Shown here: positions 1 to 64,000 of the stretch, one piece after another
Numbering within the stretch: the first letter of the stretch is position 1
Layout: each line of letters begins with the position of its first letter
Assembly: GCF_963662255.1 (NCBI RefSeq)
Contig: NC_085068.1
Span: 2,542,001-2,606,000 of the forward strand
Origin: Cinclus cinclus
Lineage: Eukaryota; Chordata; Aves; Passeriformes; Cinclidae
DNA: 64,000 nt
Direction of reading: 5' to 3'
The notes under the pieces: generated by a model
Database searches by the model: none
What the model was told of the DNA's origin: nothing
What the model saw: the letters and a program-made list of their open reading frames with translations, nothing else
Position numbers and translations under genes: made by a program

Positions 1-2
1 CT

Positions 3-165
3 CTGGGGACACACACCGTGGCTCTGGGGACACCCTGACCTGCACTTGTGGCACTGGTAGACGTTCTGGGGACACACACCGTGGCTCTGGGGACACCCTG
101 ACCTGCACTTGTGGCACTGGTAGACGTTCAGGGGACACACACCGTGGCTCTGGGGACACCCTGAC

Positions 166-191
<26 letters not shown>
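3..191. repeat. 63-bp tandem repeat spanning the UBR4 exon 74 donor (3 copies, array continues off-window)
   Basis: Equivalent bases occur at 3, 66, 129 and 192, giving a period of 63 bp with almost no divergence. Each unit holds the last 26 nt of exon 74, the donor and about 37 nt of intron. On the gene strand the units also carry an AG preceded by TGTGTGTCCCC, so each resembles a small exon with its own acceptor and donor. 63 is a multiple of 3 and the UBR4 frame stays open through all copies. Confidence 0.9.
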
Positions 192-51059
<50,868 letters not shown>

Positions 51060-51300
51060 CTTGGGCTGCGCTGGGCCAGGGGGGCCGCGGAGCGCACAGC
51101 GCCCCCTGCCGGCGGGGAGGCGACCGCGCAACGTCGCGCCTCCCCATTGGCCCGCGGCACGGGCGCGTGCGCATTGCGTGAGTCAGCAACTTTGGCGCGC
51201 GGCGCGTGCGCGGGTAAGGCGGGAGGGGATCGAGCATGCGCCGTGTGTTCGCCCCGCCCCGCGACTTCGCCCGGGGAGGGAGGATCTGGAGCGGCTCGAA
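51060..51300 (-). promoter_or_regulatory. UBR4: UBR4 CpG promoter with CCAAT, NRF1, NF-E2/MAF and E2F motifs
   Basis: Very CpG-rich, no TATA box. Motifs in order away from the ATG: CCAAT on the gene strand (51146-51150); NRF1 TGCGCACGCGC (51163-51173); NF-E2/MAF-type TGCTGACTCAC (51178-51188, gene strand); E2F-like TTTGGCGC (51191-51198, plus); second NRF1 CGCGCACGCGC (51202-51212). The NRF1 pair brackets the other two. Motif matches are by eye; occupancy is inference. Confidence 0.75.
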
Positions 51301-51303
51301 AAG

Positions 51304-51680
51304 TCATCCAAAAACGCTCAACCCCGAAACCCCCTCAGCGTTTCAAGAGTCCCCCAAAACTTTTAAATAAAGAAACAACCCTCCCACGTAAATACGGAAA
51401 AAAATCCCCATTTAAATGGCGAAAAATTCCAATTTACGTAGCTCAAAACACACTGACACAGCCTCCCAAACCCACTTCAACAACCCCTAAAACCCACCTA
51501 GAGCCCCAAAAAACGCCCCTAAAATACCTCCGCAAAATCACCTCAACAACCCCTAAAAACCACCTGAAGAAGCCCACCACACCCACTCAAGTAACCGCAA
51601 ATGCCCACTTAAAACAGCCCCCAAACCCCTTAAATAGCCCAAGAAACAGCTCAGTTGCCCAAACCCGCTCCCTGCTCCGC
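51304..51680. other. EMC1-UBR4 intergenic spacer, extremely G-poor on the plus strand
   Basis: By hand count, 51361-51660 contains about 27 G in 300 bases, against many runs of C. It is an A/C-rich tract with degenerate tandem character (CAACAACCCCTAAAA at about 51478 and again at 51544, offset 66). An RNA reading through from EMC1 would be G/U-rich. No gene; the long plus-strand open frame here reflects composition. Confidence 0.8.
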
Positions 51681-51682
51681 AG

Positions 51683-51688
51683 CTTTAT
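51683..51688 (-). terminator. EMC1: EMC1 polyadenylation signal (AATAAA)
   Basis: The only AATAAA on the minus strand between the EMC1 stop (52451) and the UBR4 promoter. It implies a 3' UTR of roughly 770-790 nt and leaves about 620 nt to the UBR4 ATG. The RNA downstream is G/U-rich, as expected after a cleavage site. Confidence 0.75.
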
Positions 51689-51846
51689 TTTGGGATCTGG
51701 ATACTGGGGGGGGAAACAAGGGGTACACGGCCACTCCCGGGTGAAAAACTCGCTGCCACACTGGATCTTTACAACTGAAATGCAGAGTTCAGAGCCGTGA
51801 TCCCGAGGCTCCACCCCCTGAACCACCTCGACCCCCAGTGCTGAAC

Positions 51847-51878
51847 ACAAACAAACAAACAAACAAACAAACAAAAAA
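51847..51878. repeat. (CAAA)n microsatellite in the EMC1 3' UTR region
   Basis: Seven or so CAAA units ending in an A run. On the EMC1 transcript it reads as TTTG repeats. Confidence 0.92.
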
Positions 51879-52450
51879 GCAGGAACACATAGAAACAAAT
51901 GGGAAGTAACTGATGTTGCCATTATAATAAATAAAAAACACGGAGAGACTTTAGGTTCAAATTCTTCCCACTGCTCTGCAGCTTTGTCAGTGGCTCCATG
52001 AGGCCGTTTCCCACTGACAGACACCCAATTCCCAACATTTTTCCTAAGGAAATCACCCGAGGTCTCTCCCTCACACCAGGGGCTCCTTACCACATCTCAC
52101 CAGCCAACCTTCCCCTCTGCCAGATGTGGGGCACAGCTGGTGCAGAGGGAGATCCCAGGATAAGCAGGACACAGATCCTGAGTATTCTCTTCACCAATAT
52201 CAGGGATACACTGATTTTAGGGCTTTAAGGGAGGTTTGGGACCTTCTTTTTCAGTCAGAACAGACCAAAAAAGTCTCTTTTTCATCTCTTCCATTTCTCC
52301 TCACGGGAGACACATGGGCAGTGCACGTTTTGTTCCACCAGCAGCTTTTCCTCACAAATATCTTCCAGCCACATGGAACAGAGGTGTTTGGATCCATCCC
52401 TCGTGGGGGGCTGGGATCCCAGTCCAGCTGCTCTCCAGGCTGGGCCTCCC

Positions 52451-63313
<10,863 letters not shown>

Positions 63314-63486
63314 GATAGCGGGCCCGGCGTCCAGGGGGCCTTCTCTACCTTGGGGCCGCCCGCACGGCCGCCTGCGCGGGGAAAGGGAGTCAGCGCCGTG
63401 GGGAGTGCGCAGGCGGCGCGCGGGGCAGCCCCGCCCGCTCCCGGCAGCCCGCGCGCGGCCCGGGGTCCTCGGAGCACGGAGGAGCC
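63314..63486. promoter_or_regulatory. Bidirectional CpG promoter between EMC1 and MRTO4
   Basis: Only 173 bp separate the two divergent start codons. The interval is very GC- and CpG-rich and has no TATA box. A GC box (GCCCCGCCC, 63428-63436) is present, with several GCGCGC segments. Start sites must lie within or very close to it, so 5' UTRs are short or overlapping. Exact initiation sites cannot be read from sequence. Confidence 0.85.
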
Positions 63487-63928
63487 ATGCCCAAGTCCAA
63501 GCGGGATCGCAAAGGTAGGAGCGGGATCTCGCACTCGAATCCCGGATGCCCTGCCCGGGAACATCCCTCTCCCCACCTATATTCCTGCCTCCATACTCCA
63601 TTGTTTTCCCGTTCCTCGATCCCATCGCCCCCTTCCCTCTCCCCAGCCCTTCCCTATTACTGTCCCTTTCTCCGTCATTTTCTCATTTCTCGACCCTGTG
63701 CATCGCCCTCTTCTCTCTCCCCGTCCCTTTTCCTATCCCTTGGCCCTTCCCGATCCCTATTCCCTTCCCTATACGCGTCCCTTCCTCATGCTTTGACTCC
63801 TTGTCCATCTCTCATTCCCACCTCCATCTCCATCCCTCCCTGACGCTCTCTCCGCTCCGCTCCCCGCAGTGTCCCTAACGCGGACGCCCCGCAAGGGGCT
63901 GGAGGCCAAGCAGGCGCTAATCGCCGAG
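63487..63928 (+). CDS. MRTO4: MRTO4 exons 1-2 (residues 1-29); gene continues off-window
   Basis: MRTO4 is the nucleolar uL10 (P0)-related placeholder of pre-60S ribosomes (established knowledge). Exon 1, 63487-63514, encodes MPKSKRDRK and ends AAAG|GTAGGA. Exon 2, 63870-63928, follows CCGCAG and encodes [20 protein letters not shown], ending GAG|GTGAGT. The total of 87 nt keeps the frame. G at -3 gives an adequate Kozak context. The basic N-terminus matches the vertebrate protein. The P0-like domain is not in the window. Confidence 0.93.
63550..63866 (+). repeat. Pyrimidine-rich tract filling MRTO4 intron 1
   Basis: Mostly C and T with TCCC/CCTT character for about 300 bp and sparse purines, ending in the CCCCGCAG acceptor of exon 2. 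Simple-sequence-like rather than a defined tandem array. Open frames through it are compositional. Confidence 0.8.
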
Positions 63929-64000
63929 GTGAGTCTAGCCCAGGCCCGGGCCCCTTTCCCCCTCTTTCTCGTTCCCCCCCTTTCCCGTTCCCCCCACCCC

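Noticed and set aside
51147..51800. 217-codon plus-strand open frame upstream of UBR4
   Set aside because: Caused by the scarcity of TAG/TGA in the G-poor spacer. Low-complexity Lys/Thr/Pro product overlapping the UBR4 promoter and the EMC1 3' end.
63350..63878. Several overlapping plus-strand frames rich in Pro, Ser, Phe and Leu near MRTO4
   Set aside because: Artefacts of the pyrimidine-rich intron 1 of MRTO4. The real coding exons are short and defined by splice sites.

Overview
The window is from a bird genome, probably a passerine. I infer this from vertebrate split genes with small introns, many CR1 retroposon 3' ends (at least 13) in both orientations, one solo LTR of avian type, and the gene order EMC1-UBR4 with MRTO4 divergent from EMC1. 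The same order is known from human 1p36.13 and, as I recall, from chicken microchromosome 21. Nothing prokaryotic is present. Most open frames in the window are shadows of exons, CR1 copies or minisatellites.

Layout. (1) 166-51059, minus strand: the 5' part of UBR4, the giant N-degron E3/E4 ubiquitin ligase. I place 74 constitutive coding exons, from the start codon at 51059 down to a donor at 166. Together they give 11,000 coding bases (3,666 codons plus 2 nt), and splice phase is consistent at every junction. The UBR box is in exons 36-37. The catalytic C-terminal third lies beyond position 1. A 33-nt in-frame cassette exon is predicted at 19128-19160. (2) 51060-51300: CpG-rich, TATA-less UBR4 promoter with YY1, CCAAT, two NRF1, NF-E2/MAF and E2F motifs. 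(3) 51300-51680: a strikingly G-poor (on +) spacer between two tandem genes. (4) 51683-63313, minus strand: the complete EMC1 gene, 23 coding exons, 993 residues, with signal peptide, luminal propeller domains and one C-terminal membrane helix. (5) 63314-63486: a 173-bp bidirectional CpG promoter. (6) 63487-end, plus strand: the first two coding exons of MRTO4, a nucleolar 60S assembly factor.

The three genes all serve protein homeostasis: ribosome assembly (MRTO4), membrane protein insertion in the ER (EMC1) and degradation or quality control (UBR4). This is ordinary conserved synteny and not evidence for a joint pathway.

I found no undescribed gene system. The notable structure is at splice junctions. 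Tandem repeats and retroelements repeatedly sit within a few to about 30 bases of 5' or 3' splice sites. Examples are a 63-bp in-frame repeat that duplicates the donor of exon 74, a solo LTR inserted at intron position +8 of exon 8, three CR1 tails 25-28 nt from acceptors, and a 54-bp duplication before EMC1 exon 8. A GC-AG intron, a 15-bp perfect hairpin and the cassette microexon are the other points worth checking.
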